A stretch of 5,944 bases of DNA from Acidobacteriota bacterium (lineage in GTDB: Bacteria; Planctomycetota; Phycisphaerae; WQYP01; JAJZKJ01). Within the stretch, counting starts at the first letter, position 1; the number at the start of each line of letters is the position of its first letter. The notes beneath the pieces are model-generated. The model made no database searches and was not told where the DNA came from. It was given only the letters and a program-made list of their open reading frames with translations. Position numbers and translations under genes: made by a program. The stretch covers positions 1-5,944 of the forward strand of contig JAJZKJ010000158.1 of the NCBI GenBank assembly GCA_021804195.1, given 5' to 3'. Positions 1 through 5,936 of this stretch are shown piece after piece.

Positions 1-29
1 TAAAACCAGGGCATTCCCGGTTGGTTCTA

Positions 30-45
30 ATCCGCGGACGCGGAT
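30..45. other. Small GC-rich inverted repeat in the leader
   Basis: Bases 30-35 (ATCCGC) are the exact reverse complement of bases 40-45 (GCGGAT), giving a 6-bp stem with a 4-base GGAC loop. It lies about 40 bases before the first start codon. No run of T follows, so it does not look like an intrinsic terminator. It could be a leader hairpin, an operator half-site pair, or chance in GC-rich DNA. I see no convincing -35/-10 promoter in the 85-base leader. Confidence 0.25.
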
Positions 46-85
46 CCGGGCCGCGCGGGAAATTTAAGCGCGAAAGACACTGCCC

Positions 86-1474
86 ATGACCCGTCCGGCA
101 ACCCCCGTCAATCATCCGCCCGTAAATCCTCATAAGACTGTGCGCATGGCGCGGGGATTGGCTTATTTTTCCTTCAGTCTCATGGCGGATTTCTTTCTCA
201 TCAGCATTTCATTCGTCGCCGCTTTCTATTGCAGGCATTGGTTGGCGGGCCTGTTTCCGCGTCCTCCCGCCACCATGCTCGCCTGGCCGGAACCGGGCTC
301 CCTGTATCTTCTGGGCATAAGCATTATTCTTGCCAGCTTTTTATTTGAAGGAATGTATTCTACTGGCTTTAATCGGCTGGATCGCACGGAACAAACCGTC
401 AAAAGTCTTTCTTGGTCTTTCTTTCTTATTTTATTAATCACCTTTATCATACACACCGTGGGAGGGGTCTCCCGGCTCCTTTTATTCATTAATTATTTAG
501 TTTTACTTTTAATCATGGTCCTGGTGAGGCCCTTGGTTGATATGACCCTGATTAAGCGTTTGGGTCTGCGCATTAGTTTGCGCATCATGGACAAAGACCT
601 GCTCGACAACAACGTTTTGGAAGTTCTGACTCATGCCGGTTTTGAGCCCGTTTCAGATCCGCAAGATGGGGGCCAATCCCCCATGGAAACGGCGCTGATT
701 GGATTTGATCCGCAATTGCACCAGCAAATCTGGATTGACCATGAACGAAATTTTCGTGAAGTCGGCATTGTGCCCATGGAAAAACTCATTACCACGTATG
801 GCGCCAAACCCGTGAATCTCCGGGGAACCCAGATTTTTGTAATCTCACATCCGCTGCGGCGGCGCGTGAATCGTTTTATCAAGCGCGGCATCGATCTTGC
901 CGTATCCGGCACGCTTGCGGTCATCTTGATCCCTTTGGGGATGTTCATTGCACTTTTAGTATGGCTGGATTCTCCGGGACCCGTATTGTTTGGGCGTGTC
1001 AGCTTGGGCAAAGACTGGAAACCCTTTAAAGCCTGGAAATTTCGCACCATGGTCATGGATGCGGACAGCCGTTTAGAGCAGTTGTTGGCTAACGATCCGC
1101 AATTATCCCTGGAATACCATGCTAGTTTCAAATTGAAAAAAGATCCCCGGCTCACACGCTTGGGAAAATGGCTGCGCCGGTACAGTCTGGATGAGCTGCC
1201 TCAGCTCTGGAATGTATTGTGCGGCCAAATGAGCTTAGTCGGACCTCGGGCCATCGCTGAAAACGAAATTTCAATCTATGGGCCCGTCCGCTCCATTACG
1301 AATTCCGTTCGTCCCGGGATAACGGGTCTTTGGCAAACGAGTGGCCGAAGCGACACTAGTTACTCATCGCGCCGCAATTTTGATCTTTATTATATCCGTA
1401 ATTGGACGATATGGCTTGATTTAGCGCTCCTGGTGAAAACCCTGCAGGCGGTTATTTTGCCTGGCGCATACTGA
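86..1474 (+). CDS. wbaP: WbaP-type undecaprenyl-phosphate hexose-1-phosphate transferase (initiating glycosyltransferase)
   Basis: This 462-residue protein belongs to the polyprenyl-phosphate hexose-1-phosphate transferases (WbaP/PglC superfamily). They move a sugar-1-phosphate from a nucleotide sugar to undecaprenyl phosphate at the inner membrane, the first step in building an O-antigen, capsule or exopolysaccharide repeat unit. Hydrophobic segments lie near residues 25-50, 72-90, 108-125 and 130-150. A mid-protein region (about 155-260) follows, then the C-terminal catalytic domain: KRGIDLAVSG (266-275) leading into a membrane-embedded helix to about 294, the KFRTM motif (318-322), the catalytic Asp-Glu pair D369-E370 in YSLDELPQLWNV, SLVGPR (383-388), RPGITGLWQ (409-417) and the family-typical GAY terminus. 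Length is near the usual 460-480. The mid region lacks the glycine-rich nucleotide-binding loop often present, and the usual GPRP motif reads GPRA (A389). The start at 86 has only a weak GAAAG upstream; M21 (base 146) is an alternative that keeps every membrane segment. The sugar substrate cannot be told from sequence, so wbaP is a family-level symbol. Confidence 0.93.
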   Translation: MTRPATPVNHPPVNPHKTVRMARGLAYFSFSLMADFFLISISFVAAFYCRHWLAGLFPRPPATMLAWPEPGSLYLLGISIILASFLFEGMYSTGFNRLDRTEQTVKSLSWSFFLILLITFIIHTVGGVSRLLLFINYLVLLLIMVLVRPLVDMTLIKRLGLRISLRIMDKDLLDNNVLEVLTHAGFEPVSDPQDGGQSPMETALIGFDPQLHQQIWIDHERNFREVGIVPMEKLITTYGAKPVNLRGTQIFVISHPLRRRVNRFIKRGIDLAVSGTLAVILIPLGMFIALLVWLDSPGPVLFGRVSLGKDWKPFKAWKFRTMVMDADSRLEQLLANDPQLSLEYHASFKLKKDPRLTRLGKWLRRYSLDELPQLWNVLCGQMSLVGPRAIAENEISIYGPVRSITNSVRPGITGLWQTSGRSDTSYSSRRNFDLYYIRNWTIWLDLALLVKTLQAVILPGAY

Positions 1475-1527
1475 AGTTCACTCGCCTCCAATCATTCGCC
1501 CGTTCAAATATCCCGCAAAAATATTCC

Positions 1528-3249
1528 ATGCCCGTGACCATTGTTGAACAAAGCATGAATGGAGTTTTCGTTCTACAGCCTGATGTTTTTCGGGATGAGC
1601 GGGGCCAATTTTGGGAGGTGTTTCGCCCCGATTTTTGCCAATTTCAATCTTTACCGATTTTGCCGCTTCAGGAGAATCATTCTCGTTCACGTTACGGTGT
1701 GATTCGCGGGCTGCATTTTCAATGGCGGCCGCCAATGGCCAAATTGATGCGGGTGACGGCGGGCCGGGCCTTTCTGGTGGCCGTGGATATTCGCCCCGAA
1801 TCCCCGACTCTGGGCCAGTGGCATGGCCTGGAAGTTACCGCCGAAAATCATCTGCAGGTCTTTGCCCAGGCTGGGTTTGCGCGGGGCTTCTGCGCGCTTA
1901 CCGAATGGGCGGAAGTGCAATATCTCTGCACCGAGAAATATGATGCGGCCGGTGAATCCGGCATATGCTGGAATGATCCGGAAATCGGCATCCGCTGGCC
2001 CGAACTCGGGCCGCGGCAGCCCATTCTTTCCGCCAAGGATGCTGGTGCACCCACCCTGCGCCAATGGCTGGCCCGTCCGGAAGCGGAAACCTTTCGTTAC
2101 TCTCCCCCCCCCTGCCATAATCTGATGCAAAGCACTGTTCCCGTCCTGGATCTGCAGGTTCAGTATGCTGGCATGCGTGGGGCGATTCATGCCGCGGTCG
2201 AGCGCGTTTTCGCGCGGCAGGAATTCATTCTCGGCGAAGAAGTCGAAGCCCTGGAAAGGGAATTGGCGGCGTGGCTGAGGATTCCCCATGTGATTGCCTG
2301 CGCCTCCGGCACGGATGCCCTGCGGCTGGCGCTCATGGCGCTGGAGATCGGGCCGGGCGATGAAGTCATCACCACGCCCTTTTCCTTTTTTGCCAGCGCC
2401 AGCGCGATTGCGCTCACCGGCGCGCGGCCGGTCTTCGCCGATATTGAAGCCGCCAGCTTCAATCTGAACCCCGCGGAACTGGAAGCCCGGATCAGCCCGC
2501 GTACCCGGGCGATCATGCCGGTCCATCTCTATGGCCGGCCGGCTTCTATGGGCGCCATCCGCGCCATTGCGCTGCGGCATGATTTGCCGGTGATCGAAGA
2601 TGCCGCCCAGTCCATCGGGGCGACCTATGGCGGCCAGTACGCCGGCACGCTGGGCACACTGGGGTGTTTCAGTTTTTATCCCACCAAAAACCTGGGCGGC
2701 GCCGGCGATGGCGGCATGCTTGTAACCAGCGATGCTGGCTTGGCGGCGCGGCTGCGGCGGCTGCGCGCGCACGGCGCGACCCAGCCCTATATCCATGCCG
2801 AGTTAGGCTTGAACAGCCGGCTGGATGCGCTGCAGGCCGCGGTGCTGCGGGCCAAACTGCCGCATCTGCAAAGTTGGAATGCCGGCCGCCGGGATAAAGC
2901 CGCCGCATATTCCGCATTATTTCTGGCCGCGGGTTTAACCGGACATGTGGCGCTGCCTGGAGACCCGGAAGACGGGGTTCATGCCTGGCATCAGTATGTG
3001 ATTCGCTTGCCGCGAAGAGATGCCGCCCGGCAATTTCTCGCCGCGCGCGGCATTCAGACGCAGGTCTATTATCCAATGCCGCTCCATCTGCAGCCCGCGT
3101 TGGCCTATCTGGGCCATCACCTGGGTGAATTTCCCGCTGCCGAGCAAGCCTGCGGAGAAGTTCTGGCCTTGCCGTTGTATCCGGAGTTGCCTCGCGAGCA
3201 TCAGCTCCAGGTCGTTCAGGCCATCTCCGATTTCGTGAGGGCCGCGTGA
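1528..3249 (+). CDS. rmlC: Fused RmlC-type dTDP-4-keto-6-deoxysugar epimerase and DegT/DnrJ/EryC1/StrS aminotransferase
   Basis: This 573-residue ORF holds two complete enzymes. Residues 1-192 are an RmlC-like cupin, which epimerises dTDP-4-keto-6-deoxyglucose at C3/C5. Visible signatures are DERGQFWEVF (23-32), RGLHFQ with catalytic-type H63, K72, ESPTLGQW (91-98), Y132 and Y138, ICWNDPEIGIRWP (146-158) and SAKD with D171. The conserved GFAHGF motif reads GFARGF (R119 for His). Residues 200-573 are a fold-type I PLP aminotransferase of nucleotide-sugar pathways: VPVLDLQVQY (204-213), GTDALRLAL (261-269), IEDAAQSIGATYGG (356-369) with PLP-contacting D358, and FYPTKNLGGAGDGG (383-396) with the PLP-binding lysine K387. 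Each part has the normal length of a stand-alone protein (about 185 and 374), and the linker is only about ten residues. The junction carries a nine-C run (2104-2112) and an in-frame ATG at 2125, the natural aminotransferase start. The single-chain form may therefore be real or may result from an indel; if so, these are two genes, about 1528-2125 and 2125-3249. No Shine-Dalgarno sequence precedes 1528, and a later start (M10) would cut into the cupin. The aminated carbon and final sugar are undetermined. Confidence 0.85.
   Translation: MPVTIVEQSMNGVFVLQPDVFRDERGQFWEVFRPDFCQFQSLPILPLQENHSRSRYGVIRGLHFQWRPPMAKLMRVTAGRAFLVAVDIRPESPTLGQWHGLEVTAENHLQVFAQAGFARGFCALTEWAEVQYLCTEKYDAAGESGICWNDPEIGIRWPELGPRQPILSAKDAGAPTLRQWLARPEAETFRYSPPPCHNLMQSTVPVLDLQVQYAGMRGAIHAAVERVFARQEFILGEEVEALERELAAWLRIPHVIACASGTDALRLALMALEIGPGDEVITTPFSFFASASAIALTGARPVFADIEAASFNLNPAELEARISPRTRAIMPVHLYGRPASMGAIRAIALRHDLPVIEDAAQSIGATYGGQYAGTLGTLGCFSFYPTKNLGGAGDGGMLVTSDAGLAARLRRLRAHGATQPYIHAELGLNSRLDALQAAVLRAKLPHLQSWNAGRRDKAAAYSALFLAAGLTGHVALPGDPEDGVHAWHQYVIRLPRRDAARQFLAARGIQTQVYYPMPLHLQPALAYLGHHLGEFPAAEQACGEVLALPLYPELPREHQLQVVQAISDFVRAA
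2104..2112 (+). repeat. C9 homopolymer at the epimerase/aminotransferase boundary
   Basis: Nine consecutive C encode P193-P195 exactly where the epimerase domain ends. It is the longest single-base run I found in the window. With eight C the upstream frame reads Ser-Pro-Pro-Pro-Ala-Ile-Ile and stops at TGA 2123-2125, which overlaps the aminotransferase ATG (2125-2127) by one base. With ten C it reads Ser-Pro-Pro-Pro-Leu-Pro and stops at TAA 2118-2120. Either change separates the genes. The tract could be a sequencing or assembly slip, a recent mutation, or a slippage site that switches between fused and separate proteins. Confidence 0.8.
3237..3241 (+). promoter_or_regulatory. Shine-Dalgarno sequence for the GTG-started nucleotidylyltransferase
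   Basis: GAGGG sits four bases before the GTG start at 3246, inside the end of the preceding gene. It supports the non-ATG start, which is also required by the MKGVILAGG N-terminus. The spacing is slightly short. Confidence 0.5.
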
Positions 3250-3983
3250 AGGGCGTCATCCTCGCCGGCGGACTGGGTTCGCGCCTGTATCCGCTGACCA
3301 AAATCACCAATAAGCATCTGTTGCCGGTTTACGACCGGCCCATGATTTATTATCCCTTGCAGTTGCTGGCGGAGGCCGGTATTCGGGAAATATTAATTGT
3401 CACTGGCGGCAATAGCGCCGGTGATTTCCTGCGGCTTTTGGAAAACGGAGAAGAAATCGGCTGTTCCATTCGCTACGCTTACCAGCGGGGCGAGGGGGGC
3501 ATTGCTGATGCCTTGCGTTTGGCCCGCGATTTTGCCGATGGCGGTCGCATTTGCGTGGTATTGGGAGATAATCTGTTTGAATCCTCCATCGCCGCGCATT
3601 GCCGTGCTTTTGCGGAGCAGCCGCGCGGCGCGCGCTTGTTATTAAAAGAAGTGCCCGATCCGGAGCGCTTCGGCGTGGCCGAAATCCGTGACGGGCGGAT
3701 TGTGGGCATTGTGGAGAAGCCGCAGCGCCCCGCCTCACGGCTGGCGGTGACCGGCCTCTATTTTTATGACGCAACCGTGTTTGAAAAAATTGCCCGCTGC
3801 CAGCCCTCGCAGCGCAACGAGCTGGAAATTACCGATGTGAATAATTTATTTCTGGCGGAAAACAGTCTGGAATATTCGGTCCTGGAGGGCTGGTGGACCG
3901 ACGCCGGCACCTTTGATTCCCTGCTCCGGGCCCAGCAATTGGCGGCGCGGCATCGTAGCGCAAGCAGCCTGACCCTACCATGA
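3246..3983 (+). CDS. rmlA: Short-form RmlA-like sugar-1-phosphate nucleotidylyltransferase (probable glucose-1-phosphate thymidylyltransferase)
   Basis: The 245-residue protein is a Rossmann-like nucleotidyltransferase that would couple a sugar-1-phosphate, probably glucose-1-phosphate, with dTTP to give a dTDP-sugar and pyrophosphate in the cytoplasm. It shows the N-terminal nucleotide loop ILAGGLGSRLYPLT (5-18) with R13 and K23, LLPVYDRPMIYYPL (25-38) typical of RmlA, Q80 followed by GEGGIADAL, metal-binding GDN at 107-109 (D108), VEKP with E157-K158, LEITDVNN (193-200) and WWTDAGTF (216-223) with the second metal-ligand type aspartate D219. The usual GTR is GSR here. RmlA proteins commonly reach about 290 residues; this one ends soon after the catalytic core and so lacks the C-terminal helices that form the dTDP-sugar feedback site in long RmlA. 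Similar short forms are common in environmental bacteria. It starts with GTG, overlapping the previous stop as GTGA, and its own end overlaps the next gene as ATGA. The nucleotide preference (dTTP) is inferred from family resemblance and the adjacent RmlC domain. Confidence 0.88.
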   Translation: MKGVILAGGLGSRLYPLTKITNKHLLPVYDRPMIYYPLQLLAEAGIREILIVTGGNSAGDFLRLLENGEEIGCSIRYAYQRGEGGIADALRLARDFADGGRICVVLGDNLFESSIAAHCRAFAEQPRGARLLLKEVPDPERFGVAEIRDGRIVGIVEKPQRPASRLAVTGLYFYDATVFEKIARCQPSQRNELEITDVNNLFLAENSLEYSVLEGWWTDAGTFDSLLRAQQLAARHRSASSLTLP

Positions 3984-4594
3984 AAAATGCATCTGATTCC
4001 TTTGCCCGGCAATATTTGCGGGAAGCGGCTGAAATTCTCGCTCTGATCGACGCCAATGGGGTTGACGCCATGGCGTTGGCATTGGCCAAAGTTCGCGACC
4101 AGGGTGGGCGGCTTTTTATTTTGGGCAGCGGCGGGGGCGCCGGTCATGCTTCCCATGCCGTCTGTGACTTCCGCAAAATTGCCCAGTTTGAGGCCTACGC
4201 CCCCAGCGATAATGTCTCCGAGCTGACCGCTCGTGCCAATGATGAGGGCTGGGAATCCATCTACGCCGCGTGGCTGAAAACCAGCCGCTTGTCCGCCACC
4301 GACGCGATTTTGGTTTTCTCGGTGGGTGGGGGCGACCGCGAGCGCAATATCAGCGCGAATCTGGTGGCCGCCATGGAATATGCGCGGCAACAAGGGGCTC
4401 TCATCTGCGCCTTGGTGGGCCGGGACGGCGGCTTTGCCGCCCTCGTGTCCCGGCATTGCGTGCTGGTGCCCACGGTCGAGCCGGGCCGGGTGACGCCGCA
4501 CGTCGAGTCCATGCAGGCGCTGCTATGGCATCTGCTGGTCTCCCACCCGGCCCTAGCCCGCGCCGCCACCAAATGGGAGAGTGCGGCGCGATGA
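3980..4594 (+). CDS. gmhA: SIS-domain protein, GmhA-like sedoheptulose-7-phosphate isomerase
   Basis: This 204-residue SIS (sugar isomerase) protein resembles GmhA, which converts sedoheptulose 7-phosphate to D-glycero-D-manno-heptose 7-phosphate at the start of nucleotide-heptose synthesis. Visible elements are an N-terminal helix, RLFILGSGGGAGHASHA (44-60) matching the GmhA phosphate-binding loop, NVSELTARANDEGWESIY (78-95) matching the GmhA segment around its TA-ND motif, FSVGGGDRERNIS (113-125) where GmhA has its second serine-rich loop, VGRDGG (146-151), and the C-terminal helix TPHVESMQALLWH (172-184). Length is normal (about 190-200). By my manual alignment the residues GmhA uses for metal and catalysis (His, Glu, Gln, His) correspond to H59, D63, E176 and H184, so two differ. 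This may mark a distinct SIS subfamily rather than loss of function. It overlaps both neighbours by 4 bases (ATGA) and is followed by the GmhB-like phosphatase, which supports a heptose role. No clear Shine-Dalgarno sequence precedes 3980, consistent with translational coupling. Confidence 0.83.
   Translation: MKNASDSFARQYLREAAEILALIDANGVDAMALALAKVRDQGGRLFILGSGGGAGHASHAVCDFRKIAQFEAYAPSDNVSELTARANDEGWESIYAAWLKTSRLSATDAILVFSVGGGDRERNISANLVAAMEYARQQGALICALVGRDGGFAALVSRHCVLVPTVEPGRVTPHVESMQALLWHLLVSHPALARAATKWESAAR
4576..4581 (+). promoter_or_regulatory. Shine-Dalgarno sequence for the heptose bisphosphate phosphatase
   Basis: GGAGAG lies nine bases before the ATG at 4591, inside the end of the isomerase gene. 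It fixes the phosphatase start there; the same frame stays open upstream to 4270, but that part lies within the isomerase gene. Confidence 0.55.
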
Positions 4595-5124
4595 ATTCCA
4601 CTTTGCGGCGCGCCGTTTTTCTCGACCGCGATGGCGTGCTCAATCGGGTGGCCTGGATCAATGGTATCTGCCAGTCGCCGCGCACCCTGGACGATTTTCA
4701 GCTGCTGCCCGGCGTGGCCGAGGCCAGTTCCCGGCTTAAAGCCGCCGGCTTTCTTCTCATCGTGGTCACCAATCAGCCGGAGATCGCGCGCGGCACATTA
4801 GCGCTGGATATGCTCGCCGCCATGCATGAACGGTTGCGCGAATGGCTGCCGCTCGACGATATTCGCATGTGCCTGCACGATGATGCCGACGGCTGCGCCT
4901 GCCGCAAGCCGGCCCCGGGGCTGCTGCTGTCGGCGGCTCGCGACTGGCAGATTGATCTCGGCCGTAGTTTCATGATCGGTGACCGGGAAAAAGATCTGAT
5001 CGCCGGCCGCCGCGCCGGCTGCCGGGTTATTTTGGTCGGTGCACAAACCGTCCCCTCGCTGCCAGATTTTTCGGCACCCGATCTCTCCACCGCCGTGGAT
5101 TGGATCCAGTCACTCCCCGCATGA
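4591..5124 (+). CDS. gmhB: GmhB-like D-glycero-D-manno-heptose-1,7-bisphosphate 7-phosphatase (HAD superfamily)
   Basis: The 177-residue protein is a small HAD phosphatase of the GmhB/HisB-N group. GmhB removes the 7-phosphate from heptose 1,7-bisphosphate, leaving the 1-phosphate for nucleotide activation. HAD motif I is LDRDGVLN (11-18) with nucleophile D12 and acid/base D14; motif II is VVTNQ with T60; motif III is K106 in CRKPAPG; motif IV is MIGDREKD (128-135) with D131 and D135. A zinc-binding loop C94-x-H96-x5-C102-x-C104 is complete and is diagnostic of this group. The length matches GmhB (about 175-190). HisB-N phosphatases share the fold, but the GmhA-like gene directly upstream favours heptose. 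The frame is open far upstream, yet conserved sequence begins just after the ATG at 4591, which has a Shine-Dalgarno sequence and overlaps the previous stop as ATGA. The kinase that would make its bisphosphate substrate is not in the window. Confidence 0.9.
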   Translation: MNSTLRRAVFLDRDGVLNRVAWINGICQSPRTLDDFQLLPGVAEASSRLKAAGFLLIVVTNQPEIARGTLALDMLAAMHERLREWLPLDDIRMCLHDDADGCACRKPAPGLLLSAARDWQIDLGRSFMIGDREKDLIAGRRAGCRVILVGAQTVPSLPDFSAPDLSTAVDWIQSLPA

Positions 5125-5936
5125 CGGCCGCCCTGCCTTCCGCCCTCATCACCGGTGCCGGTCGCGGCATCGGACGCGAAATCGCCCGTACTTTTGCCGC
5201 CGCGGGTTTTCGGCTGACTCTGGTTGCCCGCTCGCGCGCGCAATTGGAAGTCACGGCGGCGGATCTGCCCGCGGATCTTTGCCGCATCGTGCCTGCCGAT
5301 GTCGCGCAGCCGGCCGATTGCCGGAAGGTGATAGCCGCCGCCCTCGATCAGGCGGGACAGCTCGATGTCCTTATCAACGCCGCGGGCATGCTCGGCGCGA
5401 TTGGGCCTTTCTGGGAGGCTTCCCCGGATCACTGGCAACAGGCCATTGAAGTCAACCTGATCGGCACCTTTCAAATGGCCCGGCTCGCGGTGCCGCATTT
5501 GCGCGCCACCCGTGGGGTCATCATTAATTTTGCGGGTGGAGGCGACGGCCCCATGCCGTATTTTAGCGCCTATAGCGCTTCCAAAGCGGCTTTGATCCGT
5601 TTCACGGAAACCACAGCCGAAGAGTTGCGCCCCTTGGGTATTCGCATCAATATCATCGCGCCCGGGCCCGTGCCCACTCAAATGCTGGAAACCGTTCGGG
5701 CCGCGGCCGCGCGTTGGCTCCCGCCGCCATCGCCCAGCCAGCCCCGGCCGTGTGCCCCGGCCGGAGTTTCACCCGGGCTCGCGGCGCAACTCTGCTTATT
5801 TCTCGCCTCCCCGGCCGCCCAGGCCCTGTCCGGCAAATACCTGAGCGCGGTCTGGGATGACTGGCGCAACTGGACTCCCGATCAAATCGCGGACATTGCT
5901 GCTGCTAACCGGCTAACGTTGCGCCGGAACCCATAA
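5121..5936 (+). CDS. Short-chain dehydrogenase/reductase (classical SDR fold) of the polysaccharide locus
   Basis: The 271-residue protein has the classical SDR Rossmann fold and probably oxidises or reduces a sugar or sugar-phosphate made by the neighbours. The cofactor loop is TGAGRGIG (11-18). VARSR (35-39), with basic residues after the second strand, suggests NADP(H). NAAG is at 86-89, N112 in VNLIG, the active-site YxxxK pair is Y151 and K155 in YSASK, and PGPVPT (181-186) follows. The serine expected 13 residues before the tyrosine is A138 in NFAGGGDG, so the usual Ser-Tyr-Lys triad is incomplete. A proline-rich stretch (201-213) lies in the substrate-loop region, and a tryptophan-rich tail, LSAVWDDWRNW (241-251), departs from FabG-like enzymes. 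The ATG at 5121 is chosen over 5100 because it overlaps the previous stop as ATGA and conserved sequence begins soon after. The substrate is unknown; a general SDR oxidoreductase role is all the sequence supports. Confidence 0.87.
   Translation: MTAALPSALITGAGRGIGREIARTFAAAGFRLTLVARSRAQLEVTAADLPADLCRIVPADVAQPADCRKVIAAALDQAGQLDVLINAAGMLGAIGPFWEASPDHWQQAIEVNLIGTFQMARLAVPHLRATRGVIINFAGGGDGPMPYFSAYSASKAALIRFTETTAEELRPLGIRINIIAPGPVPTQMLETVRAAAARWLPPPSPSQPRPCAPAGVSPGLAAQLCLFLASPAAQALSGKYLSAVWDDWRNWTPDQIADIAAANRLTLRRNP

Noticed and set aside
51..58. CCGCGCGG palindrome in the leader
   Set aside because: Eight-base GC palindromes are expected by chance in this composition, and it cannot fold with a loop.
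1507..1525. AATAT/ATATT inverted repeat before the epimerase start
   Set aside because: Only five A/T pairs around a nine-base loop; too weak for a terminator or regulatory hairpin.
1687..2796. 369-codon open frame on the minus strand
   Set aside because: Lies antisense to the strongly conserved epimerase and aminotransferase; its translation is rich in Gly, Arg and Pro with no domain pattern, as expected from GC-rich antisense sequence.
3764..4501. 245-codon open frame on the minus strand
   Set aside because: Antisense to the nucleotidylyltransferase end and the SIS gene; low-complexity composition and no motif.
4270..4590. Upstream extension of the phosphatase frame
   Set aside because: It overlaps the SIS gene in another frame and reads as Gly/Arg-rich nonsense; conserved HAD sequence begins just after the ATG at 4591, which has its own Shine-Dalgarno sequence.
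5100..5120. Earlier ATG for the SDR gene
   Set aside because: It would add seven residues with no family support; the ATG at 5121 gives the same 4-base overlap as the other junctions.
5039..5449. 136-codon plus-strand open frame
   Set aside because: Out of frame inside the phosphatase end and SDR start; Arg/Pro/Ser-rich without motifs.
4773..5681. 302-codon open frame on the minus strand
   Set aside because: Antisense to the phosphatase and SDR genes, with no recognisable motif; a shadow of their codon bias.
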